In this document: positions 8,275 to 16,466 of the stretch, one piece after another | Layout: every line of letters begins with the position of its first letter | How positions within the stretch are numbered: the stretch's first letter is position 1 | NCBI GenBank assembly: GCA_048526005.1 | Contig: DBFVEH010000021.1 | Location: forward strand, 620,001 to 684,000 | Origin: QALR01 sp900552255 | Lineage (GTDB): Bacteria > Bacillota > Clostridia > Oscillospirales > CAG-272 | Direction of reading: 5' to 3' | Length of the DNA stretch: 64,000 nt | The notes under the pieces: generated by a model | What the model saw: the letters and a program-made list of their open reading frames with translations, nothing else | The model's database searches: none | Told to the model about the DNA's origin: nothing | Made by a program: the position numbers and the translations under genes

Positions 8275-8282
8275 TTGCCGGG

Positions 8283-8311
8283 AATAAAACAGCCACTGAA
8301 AATCAGTGGCT
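8283..8311 (-). terminator. Terminator between the two tRNA-Leu genes
   Basis: AGCCACTGA (8291-8299) and TCAGTGGCT (8303-8311) form a 9-bp stem with a 3-nt loop; on the minus strand GTTTTATT follows. It separates the GAG tRNA transcript from the CAG tRNA gene. Confidence 0.7.
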
Positions 8312-8314
8312 GAA

Positions 8315-8398
8315 TGGTGCGAGAAACGGGACTTGAACCCGTATGGTAAAACCACACGCCCCTCAAACGTGCGCGTCTGCCAGTTCCGCCACTCTCGC
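8315..8398 (-). tRNA. tRNA-Leu (anticodon GAG)
   Basis: Minus-strand class II tRNA: acceptor GCGAGAG with TTCTCGC, D-arm GTGGCGGAACTGGCAGACGC, anticodon stem CACGT/GCGTG with loop TTGAGGG (anticodon GAG, reads CUC/CUU), variable arm, T-loop GGTTCAAGTCC and encoded CCA at 8315-8317. It lies 41 nt upstream of the second tRNA-Leu. Confidence 0.95.
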
Positions 8399-8564
8399 AT
8401 AACTTTCTGCGACGCCCATTATTATACCCGATTTTTCCGGAAATGTCAATACCTAAATCAGAGTTTTTTGCAAATTTCGGATCATTATTTTTTTATGTGG
8501 ATTTTTATCCAAGGTTATGTTATAATGATAAAAATCATAAACCACGCCAAGAGGAGGCTTTGAT

Positions 8565-9905
8565 ATGCCGCTTGCTTCAATCAATATCGAAATATTCGTG
8601 TCATATCTCAGAAGCTTCATCACCATAACCGGAAACACCCTGCTCGTCCTTTCCTTTACGGAGTCCAAACGCTCCAAAAGCGTCAGCGCATTTTACATTA
8701 TCATGGGCTTTTTGATTTCTCTCATCATTGCCACGCTGATGTTCAGACCGTCCGACGAAATGGAATTCGTCTCCTCTACCATGGTGCTGTGCTGCATGAT
8801 CGTTTCCTCCACGCTGATTTTTTACACGAAAGACGGCTTCTTTCAGACGGTGCTGAATATTTTTACACAGATCAATATTTACTTTATCATATCCTATTTC
8901 GCCTATACGCTCACAGAAGCCTTCTTCCTCGACAACGTTTGGGCGGAAATCTATATCCGAATCACACTGTATGCGGTCACCTTATGCGTCTCTTATACTT
9001 ATCTCCGAAAGCCGTACCGGCAATACATAAAATATCTGCATAAGGGATGGGTCAACCTCGCCGTCATGGCTTGCGGCTTTTCCATCCTTTTCACCTTTGT
9101 CTTTTTGATTCCGGTCCCCTTTTACGAAAGAGAGCCGTATAACAATTATATCTGCATTTCCGCTATTATCCTGATGCTCTGTGTCTATGCGATGTCGATA
9201 TTGAGCTTCGATCAAGCCATGAAAAACGTAAACAGGGAAATCCTGCTTGGCAGACGCGAGCAGCAGCTCCATTATTTGGAGGGACAGCTTGTCACGCATA
9301 AGGAAAGCGATGCCATGGTCAAAAAGCTGCGCCATGACCTCCGTCACCATGACGCCGTGCTTCTGAAAATGCTGGAGGACGGAAAAACCGAGCAGGCAAA
9401 GGCGTTTCTCGCCGAACACAGCACAAAAATCGAGAAGATCCGCGATATGCTATACTGCCGGAACACGGTCGTCAATTCGGTTTTATCGACATACGCCAGC
9501 GTAGCCATGGAGAAGGGCTATCGCGTCAATATCATCGCCAACATCCCTGAGGATATCAGGATCGAATCCGTGGATCTCGCCGGACTTCTTGCCAACATCA
9601 TCGAAAATGCCATCGAGGCCTGCGGCAAAGTAAAGGAAGGCACGCCCTTTATCGACATGCAGTGCGATTATGAACAAGAAACGCTTCGCATCACCCTCCG
9701 AAATTCCTGTACAAAAGCGCCGGATTTTATCGGAGGTTTGCCGCGGACCACCAAGCCGGGCGGCGGAATCGGACTGCAATCCGTCATGTCGATCGTGAAC
9801 GAATACGACGGACTTGCCAAATTTGAATACCAAGACGGCGTCTTTATCTCAAAAATCATGATACGGGAAGCAGAAGCTCCCGTATCTTCCGAAAGCGCTT
9901 CCTAA
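8565..9905 (+). CDS. AgrC-like sensor histidine kinase with GHKL ATPase domain
   Basis: A 446-residue membrane sensor kinase. The first 215 residues form six or seven transmembrane helices, as in AgrC-type peptide sensors. A linker helix leads to the phospho-acceptor region KLRHDLRHH (His257 the likely site). The ATPase domain has the N box IIENAIEAC (345-353) and the glycine motif GGGIGLQS near residue 400. The start at 8565 has the Shine-Dalgarno AAGAGGAGG. Unusually, no response regulator or signal-peptide gene lies next to it: the ricT operon converges from the right and tRNAs lie to the left. The ligand is unknown. The last 15 residues are a low-complexity tail. Confidence 0.87.
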   Translation: MPLASINIEIFVSYLRSFITITGNTLLVLSFTESKRSKSVSAFYIIMGFLISLIIATLMFRPSDEMEFVSSTMVLCCMIVSSTLIFYTKDGFFQTVLNIFTQINIYFIISYFAYTLTEAFFLDNVWAEIYIRITLYAVTLCVSYTYLRKPYRQYIKYLHKGWVNLAVMACGFSILFTFVFLIPVPFYEREPYNNYICISAIILMLCVYAMSILSFDQAMKNVNREILLGRREQQLHYLEGQLVTHKESDAMVKKLRHDLRHHDAVLLKMLEDGKTEQAKAFLAEHSTKIEKIRDMLYCRNTVVNSVLSTYASVAMEKGYRVNIIANIPEDIRIESVDLAGLLANIIENAIEACGKVKEGTPFIDMQCDYEQETLRITLRNSCTKAPDFIGGLPRTTKPGGGIGLQSVMSIVNEYDGLAKFEYQDGVFISKIMIREAEAPVSSESAS

Positions 9906-9966
9906 TAAAACAGAACTACTAAAATCTGTTACGGAAAGCATCTTCCCGACGTCTCCGTATTAACCG

Positions 9967-10015
9967 AAAAAAAGAGCAAGACGGCACACAGCGATCTTAT
10001 CGCATGTGTGCCGTC
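9967..10015 (-). terminator. Bidirectional terminator between the sensor kinase and ricT
   Basis: GACGGCACACA (9980-9990) pairs with TGTGTGCCGTC (10005-10015). On the minus strand TTGCTCTTTTTTT follows, so it ends the darA-holB-ricT operon; on the plus strand CCTCCTTT follows the kinase gene. Confidence 0.85.
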
Positions 10016-10025
10016 CTCCTTTCTA

Positions 10026-10925
10026 TCAGGAAATCGGCGCTTCGTCTTTCATTTCCTTTTTGGAAGAAGAAAGAATCTTCACATCGTCCTTTACATAGGA
10101 GCGAATCATCTGATGCTCGCCTTGGAATTTTACCTTTACAATGCCGGAAAGCGGATTGATCTCGCAGACAGTCCCCCGTCCGTCCGGCGTATCGACAAAA
10201 CTGTCAAGCTTCGGCAGCTTTTTCAGCTCTTCCTCATATACCTCGTGCTCATAGCGCAGACAGCACATCAGTCTGCCGCACGCGCCGGAAATTTTCTGAG
10301 AATTGAGAGACAGATTCTGCTCCTTGGCCATCTTGATCGAAACCTGCGCGAAATCGTCGAGAAATTTTTTGCAGCAGAACGGCCTGCCGCAGACGCCAAG
10401 CCCGCCGATGAGCTTCGTCTCGTCACGGATGCCGATCTGGCGAAGCTCGATCCGTGTGCGGAATACCGACGCAAGACTCTTTACAAGCTCCCTGAAATCG
10501 ACGCGCCCGTCCGCGGTAAAATAGAAAAGCAGCTTGCTGTTGTCAAAGGTATACTCCACGTCCACAAGCTTCATTTCAAGCTTATGCTCCGCGATCTTCT
10601 GGGCGCATATTTTGGCAGCCTCTTTCTCCTTGCGCTTGTTTTCCTCGTAAACGCGGTCGTCCTCCTGCGTCGCGCGGCGCAGGACCGGACGCAGCGGCAG
10701 GACCACTTCCTTTTCCGTTACGGTTTTGTTGCCGACGGCCACCGTGCCGTATTCAATCCCGCGCGATGTCTCCACGATCGCATGGTCCCCTTCGGAAAAG
10801 CTCATGTCCCCCGGCGCAAAATAATAGATTTTGCCGGTCGTCTTGAACCTGACGCCGACAATATCATAGGTTATATTCTCCGAGGCGGCCTCGTCCATGC
10901 CGTCTCTGTTCATTTCGTCTTTCAT
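10026..10925 (-). CDS. ricT: RicT/YaaT, PSP1-domain regulator protein
   Basis: About 299 residues, PSP1 domain throughout. In Bacillus, RicT (YaaT) with RicA and RicF forms a Fe-S-containing complex that promotes RNase Y-dependent mRNA processing and affects sporulation and competence. Characteristic cysteine motifs are seen: GVCGRPFCCKKFL and CGRLMCCLRYE, which supply iron-sulfur ligands. It is the third gene of the darA-holB-ricT operon, an order conserved in Bacillota. I chose the ATG at 10925 (MKDEMNRD) because AAAGGCGAGG lies upstream at suitable distance; an ATG at 10949 would add 8 residues. The C-terminal 20 residues are charged and probably disordered. Confidence 0.9.
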   Translation of the reverse strand: MKDEMNRDGMDEAASENITYDIVGVRFKTTGKIYYFAPGDMSFSEGDHAIVETSRGIEYGTVAVGNKTVTEKEVVLPLRPVLRRATQEDDRVYEENKRKEKEAAKICAQKIAEHKLEMKLVDVEYTFDNSKLLFYFTADGRVDFRELVKSLASVFRTRIELRQIGIRDETKLIGGLGVCGRPFCCKKFLDDFAQVSIKMAKEQNLSLNSQKISGACGRLMCCLRYEHEVYEEELKKLPKLDSFVDTPDGRGTVCEINPLSGIVKVKFQGEHQMIRSYVKDDVKILSSSKKEMKDEAPIS

Positions 10926-10995
10926 ATTGATTGAAACCTCGCCTTTCATCCTGATTCACATAAGCGCATATGCGGGATCAGGAAATTCTTCCCTA

Positions 10996-12003
10996 TCAAA
11001 CCGCTTTCCAAAGCGCCATAGCCAAAACGGCCGCGGCAAGGGAAAGATTCGGATTAAACCGCAGATCTCCTTTGACCGAGTTTACGGCGTCGAACGATTT
11101 TACAATCGAGCCGGTGGCAAACGTCATCGCGTATCGCCGCACCTCATCCTCCGTAAAGAAATCCGGCGGCGCTTCCTCCGTGCACCTTGCACGCGCAATG
11201 TCCCCATAGGCGGAAAGAAGATGTCCGGTCAGGGCCTCCAGAGCCTCCCGCGTTTGAGCAAAATCGCAAATACGCTTCAAAAATTCATAGTAAGAAACGC
11301 CTCTGCCTTTCATAGCCTGTCCCTCGACCGCCAGCTTTGCCGCCGAATATGCCGCAAATTCGGATTCGCCGTTTTCCAAAATTCTGCGGAGCCTTCCGAT
11401 CGCACCGTTCGCCATCCGAACCGCAAAATTGAGCTTTTCCGCGTCGTCGGCGCAGGATAACTTCACACGCCGCGCGTAATCTGCGAGGGCGTGCTCGTCA
11501 AATACCTGAAGCGAAACCTTTTGCGCCCGCGAGCGCACGGTCGTGAGCAGAGAGAGCGTGTTCTCACACAGCAGAAAAAGATAAACATTCCGCGGCGGCT
11601 CCTCGACGATCTTCAAAAGAGCATTCTGCGCTTGCGGCGTGATGCGGTCCGCCTCGTCAAAGATATAGAACTGGAAGCCAAGCTCGGAGGGCGCAAGATA
11701 CACGGAAGCCGTGAAATCGCGCACGGCTTCCACTCCGATCGTTTTTTTGCCGTCCTCTCCCCGTGAAAGGATCCGAACATCGGGCGAAAGCCCTTCGAGA
11801 ATGCGGCGGCATTGTTTGTCCCGCTCCTCCGAAGCATCGTCCGCGGCTGCAAGCGCCGCCGCAATGCGGAGCGCAAACGTCTTTTTTCCCCCGCCGGACG
11901 GCGCCTCGAGGATATACGCATGGGAAAGCCTTCCCTCTCGGATCAAAGCCTCAAAAAACGATTTTTGCCGCTCGTTGCCGAAAATATCGCCGAAAAAATC
12001 CAT
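10996..12003 (-). CDS. holB: DNA polymerase III delta' subunit
   Basis: A 335-residue clamp-loader subunit of the AAA+ family. It has a P-loop-like APSGGGKKT, the box DEADRITPQAQNALLKIVEE, and RSRAQ (sensor 1/arginine region). The usual zinc module of delta' (four cysteines after the P-loop) is nearly absent: only one Cys remains, in DKQCRRILEGLSPDV. The start is the ATG at 12003, which overlaps the darA stop as TGATG; a TTG at 12012 is possible. Neighbours darA upstream and ricT downstream are the conserved Bacillota context. Confidence 0.9.
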   Translation of the reverse strand: MDFFGDIFGNERQKSFFEALIREGRLSHAYILEAPSGGGKKTFALRIAAALAAADDASEERDKQCRRILEGLSPDVRILSRGEDGKKTIGVEAVRDFTASVYLAPSELGFQFYIFDEADRITPQAQNALLKIVEEPPRNVYLFLLCENTLSLLTTVRSRAQKVSLQVFDEHALADYARRVKLSCADDAEKLNFAVRMANGAIGRLRRILENGESEFAAYSAAKLAVEGQAMKGRGVSYYEFLKRICDFAQTREALEALTGHLLSAYGDIARARCTEEAPPDFFTEDEVRRYAMTFATGSIVKSFDAVNSVKGDLRFNPNLSLAAAVLAMALWKAV

Positions 12004-12329
12004 CAGTAGCAATAAAATTTCTCAACATCGATGATGAAAACGGTAGCGCCGCCCACGCTCACATCGGTATTGGAGGAGCCGAGCGCGCCGGCCGTTCCAA
12101 GCGGCATGGCGGTCGGAATGTTTTTGACTCTCTTCTTGCTGTGAGCGCGGATAATCTCAAGCGCGCGCTCCACTCTCTCGTCCTCCGTCCCGACAAAAAA
12201 AGTCGAGTTCCCGTTGAGCAGAAAACCGCCCGTAGATGAAATTTTCGTGATATGATATCCTTCCGCCGTAAGACCGGTATTGACAAAATGGGCGTCGTCG
12301 TTGTTGACGATAGCGATGATAAGCTTCAT
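12003..12329 (-). CDS. darA: Cyclic-di-AMP receptor (DarA/PstA, YaaQ family)
   Basis: A 108-residue PII-like protein that binds cyclic di-AMP as a trimer. It opens MKLIIAIVNNDDA and shows STGGFLLNGNSTFFVGTE and the flexible-loop region NIPTAMPLGTAGALGSSN typical of the family. It is the first gene of the operon: a consensus promoter lies at 12371-12399 and holB overlaps its stop codon. The target of DarA is not known. Confidence 0.92.
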   Translation of the reverse strand: MKLIIAIVNNDDAHFVNTGLTAEGYHITKISSTGGFLLNGNSTFFVGTEDERVERALEIIRAHSKKRVKNIPTAMPLGTAGALGSSNTDVSVGGATVFIIDVEKFYCY

Positions 12330-12370
12330 AAACGATCCTCCTTCGCCGATATGCTTCCTATTTTTATTTT

Positions 12371-12399
12371 ATTATAACAAAGATACCGGCTTTTGTCAA
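12371..12399 (-). promoter_or_regulatory. Promoter of the darA-holB-ricT operon
   Basis: On the minus strand TTGACA (12399-12394) and TATAAT (12376-12371) with 17-nt spacing, about 42 nt upstream of darA. A perfect sigma-A consensus. Confidence 0.8.
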
Positions 12400-12432
12400 C
12401 GAAAAGTCCCCGACGGGCAAAAACTTTCCGAG

Positions 12433-12471
12433 AAAAGAAAAAGGTTCCGGCGCACAGAAATGTACGCCGGA
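12433..12471 (-). terminator. Terminator after spoVAE
   Basis: TCCGGCG (12446-12452) pairs with CGCCGGA (12465-12471); on the minus strand ACCTTTTTCTTTTC follows. It ends the spoVA operon before the darA promoter. Confidence 0.7.
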
Positions 12472-12482
12472 GCTTTGCTTTT

Positions 12483-12851
12483 TTATTTCTTCGGATGGCT
12501 CCTGAATATCAGCGCAAACAGATAGCCGAATACGATCGCGGCCGCGATTCCGGCTGCAGTCCCGGTAAGGCCGCCTGTCAATGCGCCGATGAGTCCCTTT
12601 TCGTTCACCGCTCTTTTAACACCCATGGCCAGCGAATATCCGAAACCGGTAAGAGGCGTCATCGCGCCGCAGCCGGCAAATTCGACGAGAGGTCCGTAAA
12701 GCCCTACTGCCGTCAGAATCACGCCTGCACTGACATAGACGACCAAAATTCTCGCCGGCGTCAGTCCGGTCTTGTCGATCAAAATTTGAGCGACGACACA
12801 GAAAAGTCCTCCAATGACAAAGGCTTTCAGCAAATCGATCCATAATTCCAT
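12483..12851 (-). CDS. spoVAE: Stage V sporulation protein AE
   Basis: A 122-residue membrane protein with four hydrophobic segments, starting MELWIDLLKAFVIGG. GLYGPLVEFAGCGAMTPLTG is typical of SpoVAE/SpoVAC, which share a fold. With SpoVAC and SpoVAD it takes part in the channel that moves Ca-dipicolinic acid into the forespore and releases it in germination. It follows spoVAD by 4 nt and ends the operon. Confidence 0.9.
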   Translation of the reverse strand: MELWIDLLKAFVIGGLFCVVAQILIDKTGLTPARILVVYVSAGVILTAVGLYGPLVEFAGCGAMTPLTGFGYSLAMGVKRAVNEKGLIGALTGGLTGTAAGIAAAIVFGYLFALIFRSHPKK

Positions 12852-12855
12852 GCCG

Positions 12856-13854
12856 TTATCCCCTTTCCGCTGAAATCCGCACGAGATGCGCGATCCCCGG
12901 TATGGTGCAGCCCTGCTTCAGACTGTCCGTACTCATCAGCGCGCCGGTCGCGATATACAGCACGTTTTTGAGCTCGCCCTTTTGAAAGCGTCTCATGATA
13001 TGTCCGCAGACGACGGAGGCGCTGCATCCGCAGCCGGAGCCGCCGCAATGCACATCCTGCGAATCGCGTCCGTAAAGCATAAGCCCGCAGTCGTTATATA
13101 CGTTTTGAACGTCATATCCGGCACTCTTCATAAATTCCACGGTGATGGCATGACCTTCAAGCCCAAGGTCGCCCGTCACGATCAAATCGAAATCGTCCGG
13201 ACGACGGCCGGTATCCTTAAAATATTTCGTCATCGTATCGATGGCTGCCGGCGCCATAGCGGCGCCCATGTTGTTGGCGTCGTTGATCCCCTTATCGACA
13301 ATCGTACCCGGCAGCACCTCCGTGATATACGGTCCCGCACCCGTATTCGACAGGATCACGGCGCCCGCGGCCGTAGCCGTCCACTGTGAGGTCGGCGTGC
13401 GCTGTCCGCCGTATTCAAGCGGAAATCGAAACTGCCGTTCCGCCGAGCAGAAGTGAGACGAGCTGATGGCGGCGCACTTATCAAAATAACCGGCATTGAT
13501 CATAAGAGAAGCCAGCATGGTTCCCTCGGCAAAGGTGGAGCAGGCGCCGTAAAGCCCGAAATACGGCTTTTCAAAGCTGAGAAGTCCGTATGCGGAGCCT
13601 GTACACTGATTGAGCAAATCCCCGGCGAAAATCGCCTTGATCGCATCGGGAGAAAGCTTCGCCTTGGCAAGCGCGGTGTTGAGCGCAAGCCGCTGCATCT
13701 CGCTCTCCGATTTTTCCCACGTGTCCATACCGAAGGTATTGTCCTCATCGTGAAGATCGAAATCGTCGCCGAGCGGGCCGTCATGCTCTTTTTTCCCGAC
13801 AACGGCGGCGTAGCCGATAACGGACGGCGCGCGCTCCAGCTTGATTACATTCAT
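12856..13854 (-). CDS. spoVAD: Stage V sporulation protein AD
   Basis: A 332-residue soluble protein with a thiolase-like fold that binds dipicolinic acid on the spore inner membrane. Visible family pieces include LYGACSTFAEGTMLASLMI, SSHFCSAERQFRFPLEYG, GDLGLEGHAI and GSGCGCSASVV. The ATG at 13854 (MNVIKLERAPS) overlaps the spoVAC stop by 4 nt (ATGA), fixing the start; the longer open frame upstream is only the shadow of spoVAC. Confidence 0.95.
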   Translation of the reverse strand: MNVIKLERAPSVIGYAAVVGKKEHDGPLGDDFDLHDEDNTFGMDTWEKSESEMQRLALNTALAKAKLSPDAIKAIFAGDLLNQCTGSAYGLLSFEKPYFGLYGACSTFAEGTMLASLMINAGYFDKCAAISSSHFCSAERQFRFPLEYGGQRTPTSQWTATAAGAVILSNTGAGPYITEVLPGTIVDKGINDANNMGAAMAPAAIDTMTKYFKDTGRRPDDFDLIVTGDLGLEGHAITVEFMKSAGYDVQNVYNDCGLMLYGRDSQDVHCGGSGCGCSASVVCGHIMRRFQKGELKNVLYIATGALMSTDSLKQGCTIPGIAHLVRISAERG

Positions 13855-14297
13855 ACAAATAACCCCCATATCCAATAGATGACGCCGTACAGCACCGACG
13901 TCAGAACGCCGTATACGATAACGGGTCCGGCGATGGTAAACATCTTCGCTCCGACGCCCATGACAAAGCCCTCGCTCTTGTCGTCGATGGCAGGCGCTGC
14001 CATCGCGTTGGCAAAGCCGGTAATCGGAACCAGCGTACCGGCGCCGGCAAATCGCGCAATATCGTCGAAAACGCCGATCCCCGTCAAAAACGATGCCAAA
14101 AACACCAAAGTGACCGGCACAAGGCTTTTCACGGTATCCTCCGGAAGCTTCCAAAACAGATACAAATGATAAAGCCCCTCCGCAAACGAGCAGATCAGTC
14201 CTCCTACCAAAAAAGCACAGATACAGTCCTTGAAAATCGGAGACTTCGCCATATGTTTTTTCGCATATTTTTTATAAGATTTTGAATCCGTATTCAT
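13851..14297 (-). CDS. spoVAC: Stage V sporulation protein AC
   Basis: A 148-residue membrane protein with four to five hydrophobic segments, first gene of spoVAC-AD-AE. It is thought to be the mechanosensitive channel for dipicolinic acid release. The start at 14297 (MNTDSKSYKKYAKKH) has a strong Shine-Dalgarno, AGGAGG. RFAGAGTLVPITGFANAM matches the family. Expression in the forespore (sigma-G) is expected from the family; I could not locate a convincing sigma-G promoter. Confidence 0.93.
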   Translation of the reverse strand: MNTDSKSYKKYAKKHMAKSPIFKDCICAFLVGGLICSFAEGLYHLYLFWKLPEDTVKSLVPVTLVFLASFLTGIGVFDDIARFAGAGTLVPITGFANAMAAPAIDDKSEGFVMGVGAKMFTIAGPVIVYGVLTSVLYGVIYWIWGLFV

Positions 14298-14465
14298 GAT
14301 CAAACCTCCTAAGGCCGCAGCGTGCGGCAAATTCCAGCAAAAGCGGCAAGCAAAAATTACACTCCCCGCCATGTCAAAAGGAATAAAAATCTTTCTGTGA
14401 AATATTCTCCCACATACGGCGGAATTTATTTATGGAACATTTTTCGAAAATTCCGAAAAAAGGAT

Positions 14466-14493
14466 TTGACATTTGCCTAAAATGTGCTACAAT
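14466..14493 (+). promoter_or_regulatory. Promoter of the ferredoxin gene
   Basis: TTGACA (14466-14471) and TACAAT (14488-14493), 16-nt spacing, about 80 nt upstream of the ferredoxin start. Confidence 0.65.
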
Positions 14494-14575
14494 AAAGAGA
14501 AAGTAGAGTGTTTGATGACAGCTACATACACTTACTCAAATTATAAATTTTCGCTGTCGAGAATAGGAGAAGATT

Positions 14576-14749
14576 ATGCCTTATGTAATTGACGCCGAAA
14601 AATGTATCGGATGCGGTGCCTGTGCCGACGGATGTCCTGTCAGCGCGATTTCCGAGAAAGACGGAAAATACGTGATCAACCCCGAAGAGTGCGTTGATTG
14701 CGGCGCATGTGCGGGAACATGTCCTGTCGAAGCTCCCGAGCAGCAGTAA
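14576..14749 (+). CDS. 2[4Fe-4S] ferredoxin
   Basis: A 57-residue clostridial-type ferredoxin with two cluster motifs, CIGCGACADGCP (10-21) and CVDCGACAGTCP (39-50), each CxxCxxCxxxCP. It carries electrons at low potential for anaerobic enzymes. The ATG at 14576 follows AGGAGA. Alone in its transcript: own promoter upstream, two hairpins downstream. Confidence 0.95.
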   Translation: MPYVIDAEKCIGCGACADGCPVSAISEKDGKYVINPEECVDCGACAGTCPVEAPEQQ

Positions 14750-14761
14750 AAAGCATTTCCG

Positions 14762-14848
14762 CATGCGGCGGAGCTCCCGCCGCATGACGGCTTCCGCCGC
14801 ATATTACCGCAAAAAACGCAGGTTCGTTATCGAACCTGTGATTTTTTA
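14762..14848 (+). terminator. Two hairpins ending the ferredoxin transcript
   Basis: The first is CATGCGGCGG/CCGCCGCATG (14762-14786), a 10-bp stem without a T run. The second, CAGGTTCG/CGAACCTG (14819-14838), is followed by TGATTTTTTATG and is a typical terminator. Confidence 0.75.
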
Positions 14849-14904
14849 TGAAAATCGATTATTTTTTGGGAAATCATTCATTTTTATCCTCAAAATGTGG
14901 TATA

Positions 14905-15075
14905 ATAATCCCATAAATGCGAAAGCATTTATGTTGAGTTAAATTAGAAACACGGTAAAGCTCAAAATGGATATAGATTGCTGCAAATTTTATGCGATAA
15001 TCCCATAAATGCGAAAGCATTTATGTTAAACTAAATCAGAGATACAGCAAGACTCAAAATGGGTATCGATCGCTG
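14905..15075 (+). repeat. Two tandem 92-bp repeats, each with a 9-bp GAAA-loop hairpin
   Basis: Positions 14905-14983 and 14997-15075 match at an exact 92-nt offset with a few substitutions and no gap. Each opens ATAATCC and holds CATAAATGC-GAAA-GCATTTATG (14912-14933 and 15004-15025), a perfect 9-bp stem with a GNRA tetraloop, then an imperfect shared stretch through CTCAAAATGG. A TATAAT lies at the edge of the first copy (14901-14906). The repeat is 100 nt upstream of the D-aspartate ligase gene, so it may be its promoter or leader region. Confidence 0.75.
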
Positions 15076-15173
15076 TCTGTTCTCACTACATAATCCAACA
15101 ATTTGCAAAACCATTCAAAAATATAAAAATCATACAAGCCGTTCGATCAGCGGCGAGAGGAGCTCCCCAATCC

Positions 15174-16388
15174 ATGATACAGAACGCAATTCTTCCGGTC
15201 CTGCTCGGTGCAGACCTCAACTGCTACAGCGTAGCCCGCGCCTTTCATGAAGCCTATGGCGTAAAATCCCATGCCTTCGGCCGATACGTCCTCGGTGCCA
15301 CGCAGCACAGCAAAATCATCGATTTCACCGTCATTGAAGAATTGTGCGAACCCAAAATTCTTTTGGAAACGCTCATAAAATTTGCCGAAAAAAATCCCGG
15401 AAAAAAGCTGCTGCTCTTCGGCTGTACCGACGCATATGCCGACCTTATCATCGAAAACCGAGAAGCGCTTTCCCCATACTATTTTTGTCCGTGCCCCGAC
15501 GGAAAGCTCGCAAAAACGCTGATTTCCAAGGACGCCTTTTACGAGATGTGCGACAAATACGGAATCGATTATCCGAAAACCGTCGTTCTTCGGACGGTTT
15601 CCGACATGGAAAAGCTCGCCGCGCTTCCTTTCGCCTATCCTATTATCATCAAGCCGGCAAGCTCGATCCGGTACTGGCAGCATCCGTTCGACGGCATGAA
15701 AAAGGTCTATAAAGCGGATAACCCAAAAGAGGCGGAAAGCATCATAAAGCAAATCTTTTCCTCCGGCTACGACGACGCGGTTATCGTGCAGGATTTCATC
15801 CCGGGCGATGATTCCGGCATGTATGTCCTCACCGCTTATTCCGACCGGAACGCAAAAGTAAAAATGATGTGTCTCGGACATGTCCTTTTGGAAGAACACA
15901 CGCCGAAAGGACTTGGCAATCATGCCGCGATCCTGACGGAATATCAGGCTGAGCTCATGGAAAAAATGAAAGCTTTCCTTGAAAGCACCGGCTATCAGGG
16001 CTTTTCCAATTTCGACATCAAATTCGATCCAAGAGATGGGAAATTCAAGGTATTTGAGATCAATCTCAGGCAGGGACGCAGCAATTATTACGTGACACAC
16101 GCAGGCGCAAACATCGCGCGCTATCCCGTAGGCGATTTGGACGGTACGCTTCCCGCCGATACGGATATCGTCAAAGAACCCGCCTTTTGGCATACCGTTC
16201 CCAAAAAAATCATATATTCTTATATCCGGGACAAAAACACGCGGAAATCCGTAAATAAGCTCGTAAAGAATGGAAAATCCGGCACTTCCCTGTGGTATCG
16301 CTATGACCTGCGGGCAAATCCGATGCGGCTTGCTTACGTCGCCATTCACAATTTTCGGTATTTCAAAAAATACAAACGATATCCGTAA
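15174..16388 (+). CDS. D-aspartate ligase family ATP-grasp enzyme
   Basis: A 404-residue ATP-grasp ligase that resembles, from memory, the Enterococcus faecium D-aspartate ligase Aslfm over its length: PVLLGADLNCYSVARAFHEAYG at the start, VIVQDFIPGDDS (204-214), MMCLGHVLLEEHTP (231-244), FDPRDGKFKVFEINLRQGRS (284-303, with metal ligands Glu295 and Asn297). Aslfm adds D-Asp to the side chain of L-Lys in the peptidoglycan precursor. The racemase-family gene 78 nt downstream and the murE gene after that support this role. The start at 15174 has GAGAGGAG upstream. The N-terminus is cytoplasmic; no signal peptide. Other D-amino acid ligase activities cannot be ruled out. Confidence 0.82.
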   Translation: MIQNAILPVLLGADLNCYSVARAFHEAYGVKSHAFGRYVLGATQHSKIIDFTVIEELCEPKILLETLIKFAEKNPGKKLLLFGCTDAYADLIIENREALSPYYFCPCPDGKLAKTLISKDAFYEMCDKYGIDYPKTVVLRTVSDMEKLAALPFAYPIIIKPASSIRYWQHPFDGMKKVYKADNPKEAESIIKQIFSSGYDDAVIVQDFIPGDDSGMYVLTAYSDRNAKVKMMCLGHVLLEEHTPKGLGNHAAILTEYQAELMEKMKAFLESTGYQGFSNFDIKFDPRDGKFKVFEINLRQGRSNYYVTHAGANIARYPVGDLDGTLPADTDIVKEPAFWHTVPKKIIYSYIRDKNTRKSVNKLVKNGKSGTSLWYRYDLRANPMRLAYVAIHNFRYFKKYKRYP

Positions 16389-16466
16389 TATACCCGGCTA
16401 TTATCCCACAGCACCGGATAAAGCTTCACTGAGATCAGGCGCCGCCATGCGCCGCGGAGGTGTCAT

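Noticed and set aside
10008..10934. A 308-codon frame opposite ricT
   Set aside because: Shadow of ricT; no start signal and no protein-like pattern.
13855..14154. N-terminal extension of spoVAD
   Set aside because: The extra residues are another frame of spoVAC; the ATG at 13854 with 4-nt overlap is the natural start.
14905..15075. CRISPR array
   Set aside because: Only two copies, of 92 bp and without unique spacers; no cas genes nearby.
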